64,000 nt of DNA from Angiostrongylus vasorum (lineage: Eukaryota > Nematoda > Chromadorea > Rhabditida > Metastrongylidae), in assembly GCA_018806985.1 (NCBI GenBank), contig JADANN010000466.1, positions 1,116,001-1,180,000 on the forward strand. The letters run 5' to 3'. The translations under genes and the position numbers were made by a program. Below the pieces are notes generated by a model. The model was given only the letters and a program-made list of their open reading frames with translations. It was not told the DNA's origin and ran no database searches. Shown piece by piece: positions 11,324-21,079 of this stretch. The first letter of the stretch is position 1, and each line of letters begins with the position of its first letter.

Positions 11324-11575
11324 GTGACAGCAAAGTGCATTCGGAGTAGTTCGGAGTCGCCTAAAACAAGCAAGCCAACGTCTACTCCGAGAAAGAAAAG
11401 CAACATTCGCAGAGGACTTTCTCTAAAACCAATAAAAGCAAAGGATTCCGGATATTTGGAAGCGGAAGTATTGTCCTGTGTAAAAAAAAAGCGTTTCTGG
11501 ATGAGCCGAGATCATTTGAGCGATGCTCCAGTGAAGAAGATCCGACTCGATAAGACGAAGAAGAAATTGCATTGA
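11324..11575 (+). CDS. Lysine/serine-rich open frame, possible terminal exon
   Basis: About 83 codons, open from a stop just upstream and starting at GTG if unspliced. The product is very basic: SPKTSKPTSTPRKKS in its first third, then KKKRFW and KTKKKLH near the C-terminus, which resemble nuclear localisation sequences. An AATAAA polyadenylation-like signal sits at about 11,649. Between stop and signal lies a decayed copy of the CTGAGGA hairpin motif (about 11,612-11,640). It could be the last exon of a host gene or part of a retroelement. No family is recognised. Confidence 0.3.
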   Translation: MTAKCIRSSSESPKTSKPTSTPRKKSNIRRGLSLKPIKAKDSGYLEAEVLSCVKKKRFWMSRDHLSDAPVKKIRLDKTKKKLH

Positions 11576-11648
11576 AAAGCGAACGACTGTGGATCATCGA
11601 CTTGAATCATCGGCTCTGAGGAAGCCGAATACGTCGAAGTCTTGGCCG

Positions 11649-11654
11649 AATAAA
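11649..11654 (+). promoter_or_regulatory. Candidate polyadenylation signal AATAAA
   Basis: AATAAA lies about 70 bases after the stop of the basic open frame at 11,324-11,575. AATAAA is frequent by chance in AT-rich DNA. Confidence 0.25.
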
Positions 11655-11857
11655 TGTTTGGTAACAGCCTCATGTCATATTTGTGTTATAGTATGATAGG
11701 CGCTTAAGGGGTGAGAGGTCCTGTGGTGGATCTCCAGAGAAGCCCAAATTTAAACGATTTAAACGAAACGAGTAATTCAGTTAATGCTTAGCTAATCAAT
11801 GCGTTTTAGCAATCACCTTTGCCGCTTTGCTGTATGGTCCAAACAGAATCATCGCAC

Positions 11858-11922
11858 AGCTGAGTGGTCTGGGGATGTGATTCTCGCTTAGGGGCGAGTG
11901 GCCTCGGAATCGATTGATTCTA
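11858..11922 (+). pseudogene. Solitary tRNA-Pro-like relic outside the array
   Basis: Begins AGCTGAGTGGTCTGGGGAT and continues GATTCTCGCTTAGGGG, CGAGTGGCC, TCGGAATCGATT. This follows the order of the array monomer (acceptor, A box, CTCGC-TTAGGGG anticodon arm, ATCGAT T loop) at 11.1 kb from the array. The 3' half is damaged: the T stem does not pair and the closing acceptor strand is missing, where the mariner sits ten bases on. It shares the ATCGAT T loop with the array, so it is probably derived from it or from the same founder. Confidence 0.6.
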
Positions 11923-11931
11923 TTATTATTA

Positions 11932-13093
11932 TTAGGTCGGTACATATGAAATGTCCGATTTCATTGTTTTTCATTTTCCGTGTAATTTTTTTCAACTAAA
12001 AAATTTTTTGTTTATTTATATCTATTACATGTTTTTTGAAGCAAAAGTCTGCCCTTTCTATATCTACTATTCTTTTTTCTCATGATTTATTATTTTAACA
12101 TTCACAGGCTTCAGCTTTAGCATGAATCAACGCTATATTCGTGTCCTTTTTTTTTCTACGAGTGGAAGAGTGGACGTAATGCCGCGGAGGAGCTCGGAAT
12201 ATCATCTGGTTATTTCGACTTCGAAGCTAGGGAAGGCCTTGGACGTCCTAATGAACTTGACGACGACGAATAGCAGAAGCACTGTTGGAAGCAAACACGC
12301 GAAAAATTGCTCGAGAGCTTGCACTACGGTTTTGTGTAAGCACAGAAACAATTTCCACTCCTTTGAACCGCATAGGAAAGACAAGAAAGCTCGACAAGTG
12401 GGTGCTGCACGAATTAGACGCAAATAAAAAAAATCACCGTCTTGAAGTGTCGTCTGCTCTTATTCTGCGCAACAAAAACGACGCTGACGAGAATTGATTC
12501 TGTATGACAACCGGCGACGTTCAGCTCAATGGTTGGATTGCGATCAAGCCCCACTGCAGTTCCTAAAACCGAATCCCACCTAAAAGGTTGTGTTGACTGT
12601 TTGGTGATCTGCAGCCTGGATGATTCATCACAGCTCTTTGAATTCGGGCGAAACGACTACGGCAGAGAAGTACTGCCAACAAATCAACCGGTATTAGTCA
12701 ACAGAAATGGGACCAATCCTTCTTCACTACAAAGGCCGGCCTCACGATGAGGAACCAGCGCTGCAGAAGGTGAACGAGTTGGATCACGAAACTTTGCCTC
12801 ATCTGCCGTGTTCATCGGACCTCTTGCCTACCGACTGTCACTTCTTCAAGCAGCTTGACATCTCCCTGGGCGAGAAATGCTTCACCAACCGCGATGACGC
12901 AAAAATGCCTTCAAACGAATTCATCGTTTTCAGAACTCCAGAATTTTGTGCAGCTAAAATAAGTAAACTTAATATTTGTTTGAAAAAAATGTGCTGATTC
13001 TAATGGTTCTTATTTCGATTAATGAAGATGAAAAACGTTTTGGTTACTTAAAGTTTGCATTTAAAGCCGAATATTTCACATGTTACAACTTAA
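11932..13093 (+). mobile_element. mariner element (Hsmar1/bandit-like), dead
   Basis: The left end is TTAGGTCGGTACATATGAAA. The right end, read inverted, is a diverged match ending GCCGAATATTTCACATG, then TTACAACTTAA. TA dinucleotides flank both ends (11,930-11,931 and 13,094-13,095), as expected from mariner target-site duplication. Length about 1.16 kb against roughly 1.3 kb for full-length relatives. The orientation follows the transposase remnant inside. Confidence 0.85.
12122..13000 (+). pseudogene. mariner transposase pseudogene
   Basis: Mariner transposases cut and paste DNA through an N-terminal helix-turn-helix region and a DD34D catalytic core. Three frames are needed here. The first holds NQRYIRVLFF and, after a T-run shift, YEWKSGRNAAEE. 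The second is 12,285-12,497 with the IGKTRKLDKWVLHEL and ALILRNKNDADEN blocks. After another shift comes ILYDNRRRSAQWLD, and finally 12,707-12,997 holds GPILLHYKGRPH and SSDLLPTDCHFF. The first catalytic aspartate region (DADEN) is present. The second, expected at HDNARPH, reads HYKGRPH, so that aspartate is lost. In-frame stops and shifts make it inactive. Confidence 0.85.
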
Positions 13094-14190
13094 TAGGTTC
13101 AAGCCGATTTTGAAGGATAGTTAATCAGTGCACTTCTGTGATTGTATTACAGCTCCGATTGTGAGATCCAACAGACCTTTCGCATGGATGAATGGTCCAG
13201 TGGTGTGGTCCTCGATCGGTATGCCGAGAGCTCCTTGTCCATCGTTAGAACAGAATGTTTAACTTTGTGATTTTTTTCAAGTTCTACTGCCCCTCTTTTA
13301 GAGGGGTGGTTTTCATCTAAATGTAAAGGATAACCTGGAACATAGATTCCACGTTTTATCCAAAAATTATGAAGATATTCGACCAACATTCGAATACACT
13401 ACTTATCCACGCAACTCTTTCCGTCTCTAAAGCGGTCGCAAGAAACGATTGTCATGCCTGGCTTGCATGAAGGCGCAGTATTATACCTGTCCTTCGTACT
13501 TTCTTGATTAACACACTACAGCTTTGCTACCTATGGTGGACAACTAAGACAGCTCATAGTTAGCCATATCGGTTACTCTCTTGATGTTTTTTAAGCGTTC
13601 CACGTCGTGTAAATGAGAGCATCGTATTCTGATTGACTCACAATAGAGGGAGGGGGTTTTGGTTGCGTAATTATGTATATCCGTTTTTTTGGCAAATAGA
13701 GTTAGATTGTAGTGCAAACCAAATCCTACTATGTTTACACTTTTCTGTAGCCTTGTTTTTCATAGAACTCGGTGAATATTTATTTAGTTTGGAGTAAAAA
13801 GTTAAATGTACAACTACAACGATGATGTCGTGTGTTTTTTCTCGGAAGGGGAACTTATGCAGAATACGACCGCCTGCACCATCCATTTTGATGCCACGAA
13901 GAAAGCGGTTAAGGCAAAAAAAATTGACTAGCAGCAATTCTAACGGTGATGTACCTAAAACGGTTATTTCAGAGAATCATCATATTACAACCCTTATTTG
14001 ATTGTTCAACATATGATCTTACAAAAAACTGGTCTTCACCTCTAGCATGACGTAGGTGATACTAAAGTGATTGGGTGCTAATCGATTAAAACAGTACAAT
14101 TGTGAACAATAATCATGGAAGGAAAATCAATGCATGCAAACTCTAACACTACTTTATTTTAACGAATTAAACTATGGTGTTACAGAAATT
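13094..14190. other. No recognised gene; dispersed-repeat fragment at 13,810-13,886
   Basis: Open minus-strand frames occur at 13,147-13,389 and 13,671-13,937 but match nothing I recognise. A perfect short hairpin CCCCTCTTTTAGAGGGG lies near 13,292. Positions 13,810-13,886 on the minus strand match 19,115-19,195 on the plus strand (shared CGTATTCTGCATA and TTCCGAGAAAAAACA), so they are two copies of a small dispersed repeat. Confidence 0.4.
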
Positions 14191-14328
14191 TTAAATTCGA
14201 TGGTATGCAGTAGATTCTGCTTCTCTCCGTACTTGCGCCCAGTAATCTTCCCATCTGTCCGGTGTTGAGAAATTGGTACTAAGCTTGTTGTCTGGGAAGA
14301 ACTCCGCCCTTTCCCCAAAGGCCAGCAC
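14191..14328 (-). CDS. Putative terminal coding exon, unknown protein
   Basis: Minus strand, 46 codons including TAA, beginning VLAFGERAEFFPDNKL and ending AESTAYHRI. The residue mix (many D, E, R, W, Y; no low complexity) looks coding. A possible acceptor (TTTCACCACAGATAG) lies immediately upstream. No family is recognised. The alternative frame 14,172-14,381 is less protein-like. This could be a live last exon or a fragment. Confidence 0.3.
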   Translation of the reverse strand: MLAFGERAEFFPDNKLSTNFSTPDRWEDYWAQVRREAESTAYHRI

Positions 14329-14582
14329 CTATCTGTGGTGAAACAAGTGGCAAGGATCCCAGTTATAATCTTCTCAACCAATATTCAAGGACATCCATGA
14401 AGAAGAGCAAAATCTCCAAGCAGCAGAATCAACATTGAATCCGAGGTCTTTGGCTGACCATGGATGGTAGCAATCTAATCGTGTGCAAAAAATCAAAGGT
14501 TCCGTAGATTATGTGAATTCACATTGTTTAAAATTACAATGAACAAGTAAATAAACAAAGTTCGCCGTGGTTATTCCTATAT

Positions 14583-14701
14583 TTACAATTCTTTCAACAA
14601 ATCCCATGTTTTTTCACCATATATTTTTGCTTGTCTTCTAGATCCGTAATAGATACTAGGAGTCGGTAGGACGTTTACATGAACGACTGTTGAAACATAG
14701 G
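14583..14701 (-). CDS. Putative terminal coding exon, unknown protein
   Basis: Minus strand. A strong nematode-type acceptor (TTTTCATTTTCAG) is followed by two bases and 39 codons ending in TAA. The product starts YVSTVVHVNVLPTPSIYYGS and ends EKTWDLLKEL. The entry phase requires an upstream exon that ends after codon position 1. I could not identify that exon between 14.7 and 16.9 kb. No family recognised. Confidence 0.4.
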
Positions 14702-14759
14702 CTGAAAATGAAAACAAATAGAAAGAACAAAAAATTTTTGCACTTTTGTTATTGATTAG

Positions 14760-15030
14760 GGCGCGTGTGGCGCAGTGGTCAGAGGTGCCCTGCAACACAC
14801 ACACGTGGAATCGATCGCCATGCCTTCCATCTCTCCTGGGTTGGCAAATCGGTACCAGACTTGTCTAGGAGGACAGCAGAATTGGCTCGACATATCGGTA
14901 AGCCATCGCGAGTTATTGTAAAGGCCAGATGTGCGTTCAATCAGCTCCAAACGATGCTTAATGAAGTCGAATGTATGGCGCATCGCTCAGGGATTGATCA
15001 ACGCTAAAAGCTTTATGCCTTTATCCTTTT
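14760..15030 (+). repeat. tRNA-headed SINE (family 2)
   Basis: The head has TGTGGCGCAGTGGTCAGAGG (A box) and GGAATCGATCGCC (B-box-like). The body has CATCTCTCCTGGGTTGG and CCAGACTTGTCTAGG, aligning with the family 1 body. Other family 2 copies are at 15,330-15,625 (plus) and 20,587-20,845 (minus). Confidence 0.65.
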
Positions 15031-15329
15031 GTTATCGGTCTTTTCATCAGACTGTAGCCCAAATTGTTTTCTCTTTCCAAACCTTTTACTTGAAAAATAG
15101 AATTCCTTAGCAGGAATAAAAAAATATGCGGAGATTATGAGCATGTGAAAACCGTAAAAGTGTGTTTATCCTGTATTGAACACTCGATATTTTAATCATC
15201 TCTCTGAATTAAATTGAACTAAACGGATGACTTACTTATATTTTCAACAGTGCGCTCGAAAGGTAGAGTTTCATCCTAAACAACATAAATTTAAATCGCT
15301 TAATGAAACTTTTACCACTTAGTTGTAAA

Positions 15330-15625
15330 TGGGCAACATGTAGTGCAGCGGTTAGATGCCCCATGCAGTACACACGTGGTAACTGATTTCCTTCCGCTTC
15401 CTGAGCGCAGAAAGCCTTCTAACCCACCGACATCGACAAGTTGCTACCAGACTTCTCTAGCAGGATTACAGCACCGAACTAGTTCATCAGTAGGCCACTG
15501 CAAGTCATCGCATATTTCAGGCATGCAGTCAATCATCTATACCGATGTTTGGTGAAGTGGAGTGCGTGGCATGTTCCTCAAGGAGTGACCAATGCAGAGA
15601 TTTTTATCTTTTTACATTTGTAAGG
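15330..15625 (+). repeat. tRNA-headed SINE (family 2), diverged
   Basis: The head has TGTAGTGCAGCGGTTAGATG and the order ACACGTGGTAACTGATT. The body has CTACCAGACTTCTCTAGCAGG, and GGTGAAGTGGAGTGCGTGGC corresponds to the tail of the 14,760 copy. Both copies end near TTTTTATC/CTTTTT-type T runs that could stop Pol III. Confidence 0.6.
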
Positions 15626-16050
15626 AATTGAGGCAATCACTGTTGTAAATTAATGGGTTGCTTCTCCCCTGGTTAAAGCAGTTTTAAAAACCTAGCAAAT
15701 GTAATGAAGGTCAGATAAAACTTGCTGAAAAGCACAGTTGTTCGGTTGTGTCAAACTGCATGAAATTCTAGTGGATTCGCAAACATATTATATGAAGATA
15801 TCGCAATATACTTTAATAAACTTGTTTATTGTTATGTTATGTTTTATAACATGCGGAAACGAAGCGTTGCTGTTGAAAGCTAAAGAACGTAGAAATGAAA
15901 TTGTAGCAGTAGAGTTGTTAAGCAGGATCACAAACCAAGGTTCAATATCGCCCTAGGGATGGACAGAAGTGAAAGAGGAGACATGCATTCGACACCATTT
16001 ATACCATCATAGAGGTCCGAGTGAGCCTATCAATGCAGTGGGTTATTGCT
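15626..16050. other. No recognised gene
   Basis: A 72-codon open frame at 15,738-15,956 contains a hydrophobic stretch (YTLINLFIVMLCFITCG). It has no recognisable motif or splice context, so I do not call it. Confidence 0.3.
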
Positions 16051-16059
16051 GTTATTCCT

Positions 16060-16200
16060 TCAGATAAATCTCATTCCAATTTTCCCATCCCAAAGGGGGT
16101 GAGAGGAATGGTTAAGCCAGGTCTCGAGCTTGAACTGACGACCATAAGTGTGTTACAGAGCAACACTAACTGTTGTGTTTCATACTCTTAAGGCCACACT
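16060..16200 (-). repeat. Decayed SINE, minus strand
   Basis: CCCATCCCAAAGGGGGTGAG at 16,084 matches the inverse of the SINE body motif (CTCATCCCTCCGG). It is followed by a degenerate inverted tRNA-like head up to about 16,195. Confidence 0.4.
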
Positions 16201-16424
16201 CCATTAACTGATGAAGTGGAAGGAATTGATTGAAGTCGGTCAGCCTACTGTTAAGAAAAATACAGCTTATTTTTGACGAATAATTGATATCTTAAATTCA
16301 ACAAAAATACAACAGAAGGCTAAGTAGGTTTATATGCCTTTTATGTTGTTGTTGTTTGTATGTACTTTTTGAAACATGCCGTACCATTTAGGATGAAGCT
16401 ATAGTCGCTATGATGGCGCTGATC

Positions 16425-16580
16425 GATAGGACTGGCTGACAGACAGGCGAAACGAAGGATCAGCATAGTGTGGTGGTGAACGCGTTAGCCCGGAATGTGC
16501 AATAGCGTGTTCGTCCCCACCGCATACACCTGCGGTTTGGAGTTTTGCAAATATCTCAGCATTATTGTGGTTGTATGTTG
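16425..16580 (+). repeat. Family 3 dispersed repeat, near-complete single copy
   Basis: The order is GACAGGCGAAACGAAGGA, TGTGGTGGTGAACGCGTTAG (A-box-like), GTGTTCGTCCCC (B-box-like), CACCTGCGGTTTGGAG, then TTTTGCAAATATCTCAGC. The paired box-like motifs suggest a tRNA-derived head. No body resembling families 1 or 2 is seen. Confidence 0.5.
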
Positions 16581-16943
16581 TACCATTGTTGGTCTTTGAA
16601 TTGGTATTACCTTATCCCCGTTCATTTTCAAAGTTCCCCACCACACACTGCATACTACGTAACATCATCATACGCTAAGCACTGAACAATAATTTTTATA
16701 AACAATATATCCCATCAGAAAAGATGTAATTTTTGCTTTAGAAACTGACCATCATAGAAAAAGGGGTCAATTTCCGATCGCAATTAGATAAAACTCATGT
16801 CGACCTCATTCAATCTACATTTTGAAAAAAAGATAAGAAGACAAAAAAGTGGAATACGGTAAAACCGATGGCGATTTTTTTTCGACTGATGAGAAAAAAT
16901 ATAGATGAGCTCATAGTTTACAGAAGTATGTTACTTCGTTTAC

Positions 16944-17106
16944 CTCAACGAGCAGAGAATAAGATTCAGCTTCCGGCGGTGGTTTATATCCGCTTGAGAG
17001 GGCGTCCAACGTTGTCGTTTCTGTTGTTAGAGGATTTGCAATGTCGTGGAACGGTTTCCAGTCTGTCAAATCTTCACCCGGAAAGCTTGTGTTGTTTTTC
17101 ACGTGA
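16944..17106 (-). CDS. Putative internal coding exon, unknown protein
   Basis: Minus strand: acceptor TTTTTACTTTAG, one base, then 54 codons and donor GAG|GTAAAC. The product starts HVKNNTSFPGEDLTDWKPFH and ends PPEAESYSLLVE, with strongly coding-like composition. It enters in phase 2 and leaves in phase 0. The minus-strand exon at 14,583-14,701 needs phase 1, so the two are not directly joinable. No family recognised. Confidence 0.4.
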
Positions 17107-17601
17107 CTAAAGTAAAAATCTTAGAATAGACTCATTTATTTTTTGTTTCTGATTAGACCCTGTTGATAATCTGTCCATTAAACGCATCTGTGAAAGACTT
17201 ATTGGGGTTACGTAGTGAAACGGCCTACGGTGGTGTCATTCTACGCCAACTAAAATCTCTTCATGAATTTCCTTTCCATTCCTTACAGCGTCAAGATTCT
17301 GTATAGACAACGTAGTCAAATACGTAAACTTAGGTAATCGTCGAAACTTGCAGAGCCATTGTGAGGTACCAAAGAGATATCGAAGAAATAATTTTGGTTG
17401 ATAACCAAGCAAGAATCCTCTAGTAGCTTAAGGAAGCGCTGGGGAAGATGAGTTCATTCCAATGGCAAGAACGGTTCTGTATATACGTGGAAGCTTGGCC
17501 GGCTCCCCTTTTTATTACGATGACCTACAATCCCACATGGTAATGGTTCCATTTATTCAATGCCTAATGTTTCTTTTACACTAGGCTTCTCAATACCGCA
17601 A
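17107..17601. other. No confident gene
   Basis: The minus strand contains a 29-base segment (about 17,158-17,186) after a TCTTTCACAG acceptor that would restore phase between the candidate exons at 17,902 and 16,944. Its donor would be the unusual GTCTAA, so I do not call it. The plus strand has an acceptor-like CATTCCTTACAG near 17,288 and little open sequence after it. Confidence 0.3.
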
Positions 17602-17901
17602 TTCAGACATAAAAAATTAAGAGCCCATATAAAACCATTAACGATTTTAGGAGCTTACTTTCGAGAATTACAATAGAAGCACGTAAATAGAACGAGCGGT
17701 TTCTCATGTTTAAGGCAACAGGATACAATAAACGTTGAGAAGGAACACTATTAATATGAAGGCCAAAAACATAATTTATCCAATTCTGATGGTCCACAGA
17801 GCACTGACAAACAAACATTCAGTGATTAACAGCGTGATCGTAAGCAGAAACGTTGCTCAGGCTGCAGCATCTGTACTAACTAAATCAATCGGTAAACTCA
17901 C

Positions 17902-17975
17902 CGTACTACTTCCAGTCAAGCTTTCATATTCCCCAAAGCATTGCACTACATCGCGTACGAATTCATCCTTGAACA
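17902..17975 (-). CDS. Putative short internal exon, unknown protein
   Basis: Minus strand: two bases and 24 codons (FKDEFVRDVVQCFGEYESLT, then GSST) before a good donor ACG|GTGAGT. The acceptor TTTATGTGAG is weak. The entry phase matches the exit phase of the exon ending at 18,683, so this may be the next exon of that gene. A larger upstream exon boundary is not excluded. Confidence 0.3.
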
Positions 17976-18394
17976 CTCACATAAATAACTCTGTTAGTGC
18001 TGAATGTTTCTTTCGTAAATATTATGCGAAACGCTTACAAACTCCGTAACGGAGGCCATATTACTCATAATTTCTGAGTATGAACACGTTTCGCAATAGC
18101 ACACAATTGAACTATCTTGCAATAAGCACGATTCAGAGCGGATATCCTAAACAACACATTAGAAGGGATTTCAGGTTTTTTAACCTAAGCAAGACGATTA
18201 TATATATGGCCCGAACTGAACATAAATTGGCCGTAGTTCTCGAAGAACAGTGTGGACTAAAACGTTCTGAGATCCGACGCCACATAATCCCCCCTATCCC
18301 AACATTTCTTTCATTTTCTGATGTCTTTTTTCGTCATTCATGAAGGATTTATATCTGGGTATGAGTTCGGCTGCCGCAGAGGAGATTCGTCCTC

Positions 18395-18660
18395 ATTATG
18401 AATGTCCTTGAATGGTGGTCAATTAGATTCTCGCTGGATTCCCGAGATAGTCGTGTGAGGACGTTCCCAGTCTAAGAGTAGTAGGTAGACTTTTTAGATC
18501 CCAAAAATTCTTTCTAGACAAGGATGGAACGAATTCGTCGATCTCGGAAGAGTGAGAAGCCTGTTAGTCAAGTGTGATCTAACCATAAAATTGCATCTAT
18601 TACTGGATCGCACACTGGATTGAACTGTAAATGATACAAACGTTCGCCTGAAGAACTGTT
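18395..18660 (-). repeat. Decayed SINE (family 1-like), minus strand
   Basis: ATTAGATTCTCGCTGGATTC and CCGAGATAGTCG correspond to the family 1 tail (CGATTCTCCTTGGAGTCC, CTGAGATAGCCGG). TTCTAGACAAGGATGG and CTCGGAAGAGTGAGAAG correspond to the body. The tRNA-like head at about 18,600-18,660 is degenerate. Confidence 0.5.
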
Positions 18661-18682
18661 TAGGAAACCGTCAAAGATTTAC

Positions 18683-19011
18683 CTGGCATAATTTTAATTC
18701 TGCTTGAGAAATCATTATAAAACAACACATAGTCTCTCTTACTCACTATATTGCTCCTATCCGCATCACCAACAAGCCGGTTACTGAATGCATTACAGTT
18801 ATCGCCCGATTTGTATTGAAAAATTACGCATCCCTCGCCTGACGAACTTCTTGCCATATTGGCAGGCTAAAGCAGTAGAAGTAAAGGTAACCTTCAATGA
18901 ACAATTGCGCTCGAAATCACGCCACTTGCATACTTTCGTGTTCTGGCACGATCCGCCCACATGAGATATAAGACGACAAAGAGTGATGACAGCTAGAAAA
19001 CCACTCATCAA
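18683..19011 (-). CDS. Putative 5' exons of a secreted or membrane protein, unknown family
   Basis: Modelled on the minus strand. Exon 1 is 19,011-18,934 (26 codons), with a hydrophobic N-terminus MMSGFLAVITLCRLISHVGG that looks like a signal peptide. A 67-base intron runs from GTATGCAAG to CTGCTTTAG. Exon 2 is 18,866-18,683, in frame, starting PANMARSSSGEGCVIFQYKS, containing GDNCNAFSNRL and KRDYVLFYNDFSSRIKIMP, and ending at donor CAG|GTAAAT. Phases agree across the intron, and exon 2 leaves in phase 1, compatible with 17,975-17,902. Secretion is inferred from the N-terminus only. No domain is recognised. The unspliced frame runs to a stop at about 18,799. Confidence 0.4.
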
Positions 19012-19765
19012 TCAGATCTAATGGAAAATGGAACCGACTAAAACATCACAAGTATATTATCACTGTTTGACTAAAGTTATCAGCAGGCATTTATCACTGA
19101 TTTGTTAATGAGAGGGAATGGAGAAGGCGATCGTATTCTGCATATGTTCTTTTTCCGAGAAAAAACATATTAATCACAATCGTTGTGGTACGGAACGTGG
19201 TAATGTTGCTAAACATTTGGTCGGAAACCCATTGTATCCACCTACATCGATCATTGTGGACGTGATAGCATGAAATTGAGAGAAAGGGTTCGCCAAGGGG
19301 GTTGAAAAAGTCTCTAAATTGCTTCGACTTCCAAAATGATCTCTGCTATGAGATTTAAAAGATGGCTTCGTCTAATAAAGTGTAATGGTAAGGTGGTGTG
19401 TCTCCTTGAATTTCTCTCAAACAAAATTCTCTCAAGTTGTGTGAGAGAGAAAACTGGAATTTTTTCCAACCTTTTTGGAGATTAAGTCAAAAGTGTTGTT
19501 TTTACTTCTTTGAAATGTTCTCGTGTTTCTTTTTTCAGAGTTTTCAGGTCGAAAATAAGTTGGCGATTCTACTGTGCAGCTACATATCAATGTATCAGCT
19601 AAAAAATTCTAGGAAGCGGTATTTGTAAATTTCACGTTTTCCAAATCTTTCGCAATGTCGTGGGAGTATAGAATGAGCCAACTGTATTCTTCACCACTAT
19701 TGTCGAATCTTCGCAAAAAAGTAGCTAATGGAGTGGATAACTCTCTAATTATTTCTTTTTTCACA
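19012..19765. other. Mostly unrecognised; one dispersed-repeat fragment
   Basis: Positions 19,115-19,195 are the plus-strand partner of 13,810-13,886. The remainder has AT-rich open frames (19,437-19,628) with no coding character that I trust. Confidence 0.35.
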
Positions 19766-20050
19766 ACGATACTGAGATATTCTCAAAACGTGGACCTCAG
19801 GCCAGACCAGGAGACGACTATCTTTTTCCTGGGGGTCGCTGTTACACACCATTGAGCCCGTTGCTTTTCTTTTCTCTCAGTTTAACGTGTTGACGGATGA
19901 TTGCTGGTGGCGCCATTAGGTAGAAAACTAGCTGAGAGAAAGGTAAAACAAGACTCTTAGCGGTGCAGTGTGTAACGCGCGAACCCCCGGAAAAGGCAAT
20001 CATGGTTCAATTTGGTCTAGGGTCCAAGTTTTGGGAATCTCTCGGCATCA
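19766..20050. repeat. Diverged fold-back (family 3-like)
   Basis: The left arm, about 19,766-19,890, read inverted, matches the right arm, about 19,930-20,050. Shared order: GTGTGTAAC, CCCCCGGAAAA or CCCCAGGAAAA, GGTCCACGTTTTGAGAAT or GGTCCAAGTTTTGGGAAT, and CTCAGTATC or CTCGGCATC. GCTGAGAGAAAGG near the centre recalls family 3. The same architecture, much better conserved, is at 21,080-21,310. Confidence 0.5.
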
Positions 20051-20345
20051 TTGTGGTGCACTTCACATAAAACTCTTCCGAGAAAAGTAACAGTATGCAG
20101 CAAATAAAAAGGTTAACATTGTGTTGTTTTGGCTACACCAATCCTGGAATTTCGTAGCTTTTTTCTTTGTTTTTGCGCGAAGGTTCTGCACAATGTAGGT
20201 TGATGGGTCTGAGGAATCACAGAGATTCAACTTAACAATGAGGTCGACCAGATTTCGTGGCACACAAATGCGCGTTTTGGGAGTCTCATTTATCCTTAAG
20301 GTTCTCCGTCTTTGGGACTCTCAGCCTGTTTGTCACAGGTTTCAT

Positions 20346-20408
20346 GGCGGTGTGTGTATATATGTGTGTCTGTGTCTGTATGCGCGTGCATGTATGTGTG
20401 TATGTGTT
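20346..20408 (+). repeat. TG-rich microsatellite
   Basis: An imperfect GTGTGTGTATATATGTGTG run alternating purine and pyrimidine over about 60 bases. Confidence 0.8.
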
Positions 20409-20586
20409 ATCTCTTATGAGAAATTGACCGGTTCTCCACTAGAAACAAAGCGACTCTTAATTTTGTGTATTCTGAGCATGCTTTGAAAAACAAAGACTTC
20501 TTAGTCATATGAATCGCTCGAATCAAATGATTGAAGAAAATAGTGGAACCACGATAGCGACAACATTCAGTTGCAGTAACGTTTAA

Positions 20587-20845
20587 AAAAGCAGAAATAT
20601 AAAGCTCTCGGCGTTGATGAATCCTTGAAGGGTGCACCAAGCATTCGACTTCATTAAACATCGTTGGAGGTGACTGAATGTATACCGATTTAGGGCTGGT
20701 ATCTTCTTAAACAAGTCCGGTAGCAATTTGCCTATCTCGGAGAGATAGAAGACTTGGTGAGCCGTTGGCGGGAGATCGATTCAATAATCATGTGCCTGTT
20801 GTAGGGTATATCTAGCCAATGTGCTACACGCACCTTCTGCGATTT
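20587..20845 (-). repeat. tRNA-headed SINE (family 2), minus strand
   Basis: Read inverted, the head is GGTGCGTGTAGCACATTGGC with TTGAATCGATCTCCC downstream, the body contains TACCGGACTTGTTTAAG, and TTTAATGAAGTCGAATGC matches the 14,760 copy. Orientation is opposite to the other two family 2 copies. Confidence 0.6.
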
Positions 20846-20912
20846 TGAACCGAGATACGTCATGCGAAGTAGTAGTAATATTTATTTTTCTGTTACATAG
20901 GTAAACAAATAA

Positions 20913-20964
20913 ACAAATATTTTATTATTGTTTTTTATCATTAAAAAAATAATAAAATATTTGT
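20913..20964. repeat. AT-rich perfect hairpin
   Basis: ACAAATATTTTATTATT at 20,913-20,929 is exactly inverted at 20,948-20,964, giving a 17-bp stem with an 18-base loop. Confidence 0.7.
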
Positions 20965-21079
20965 CAGTTCCAATCAAACATGAAAATATTTGTGACGAAA
21001 GCATTTTTGCATAGTTAACTTTTTATTTTTTGCCTATTACAATTTTCTACGGTCGGTTATTATATGTGACTTAACCACA

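Noticed and set aside
11685..11745. Another tRNA-Pro-like relic (TATAGTATGATAGGCGCTTA, then AGGGGTGAGAGGTCC)
   Set aside because: It resembles the anticodon arm of the unit but lacks an acceptor stem and T loop. The match is too short to separate from chance.
17288..17333. Plus-strand 45-base micro-exon between TTCCTTACAG and GGTAATC
   Set aside because: Good-looking splice sites but no neighbouring exon in phase, and the minus strand has better coding evidence nearby.
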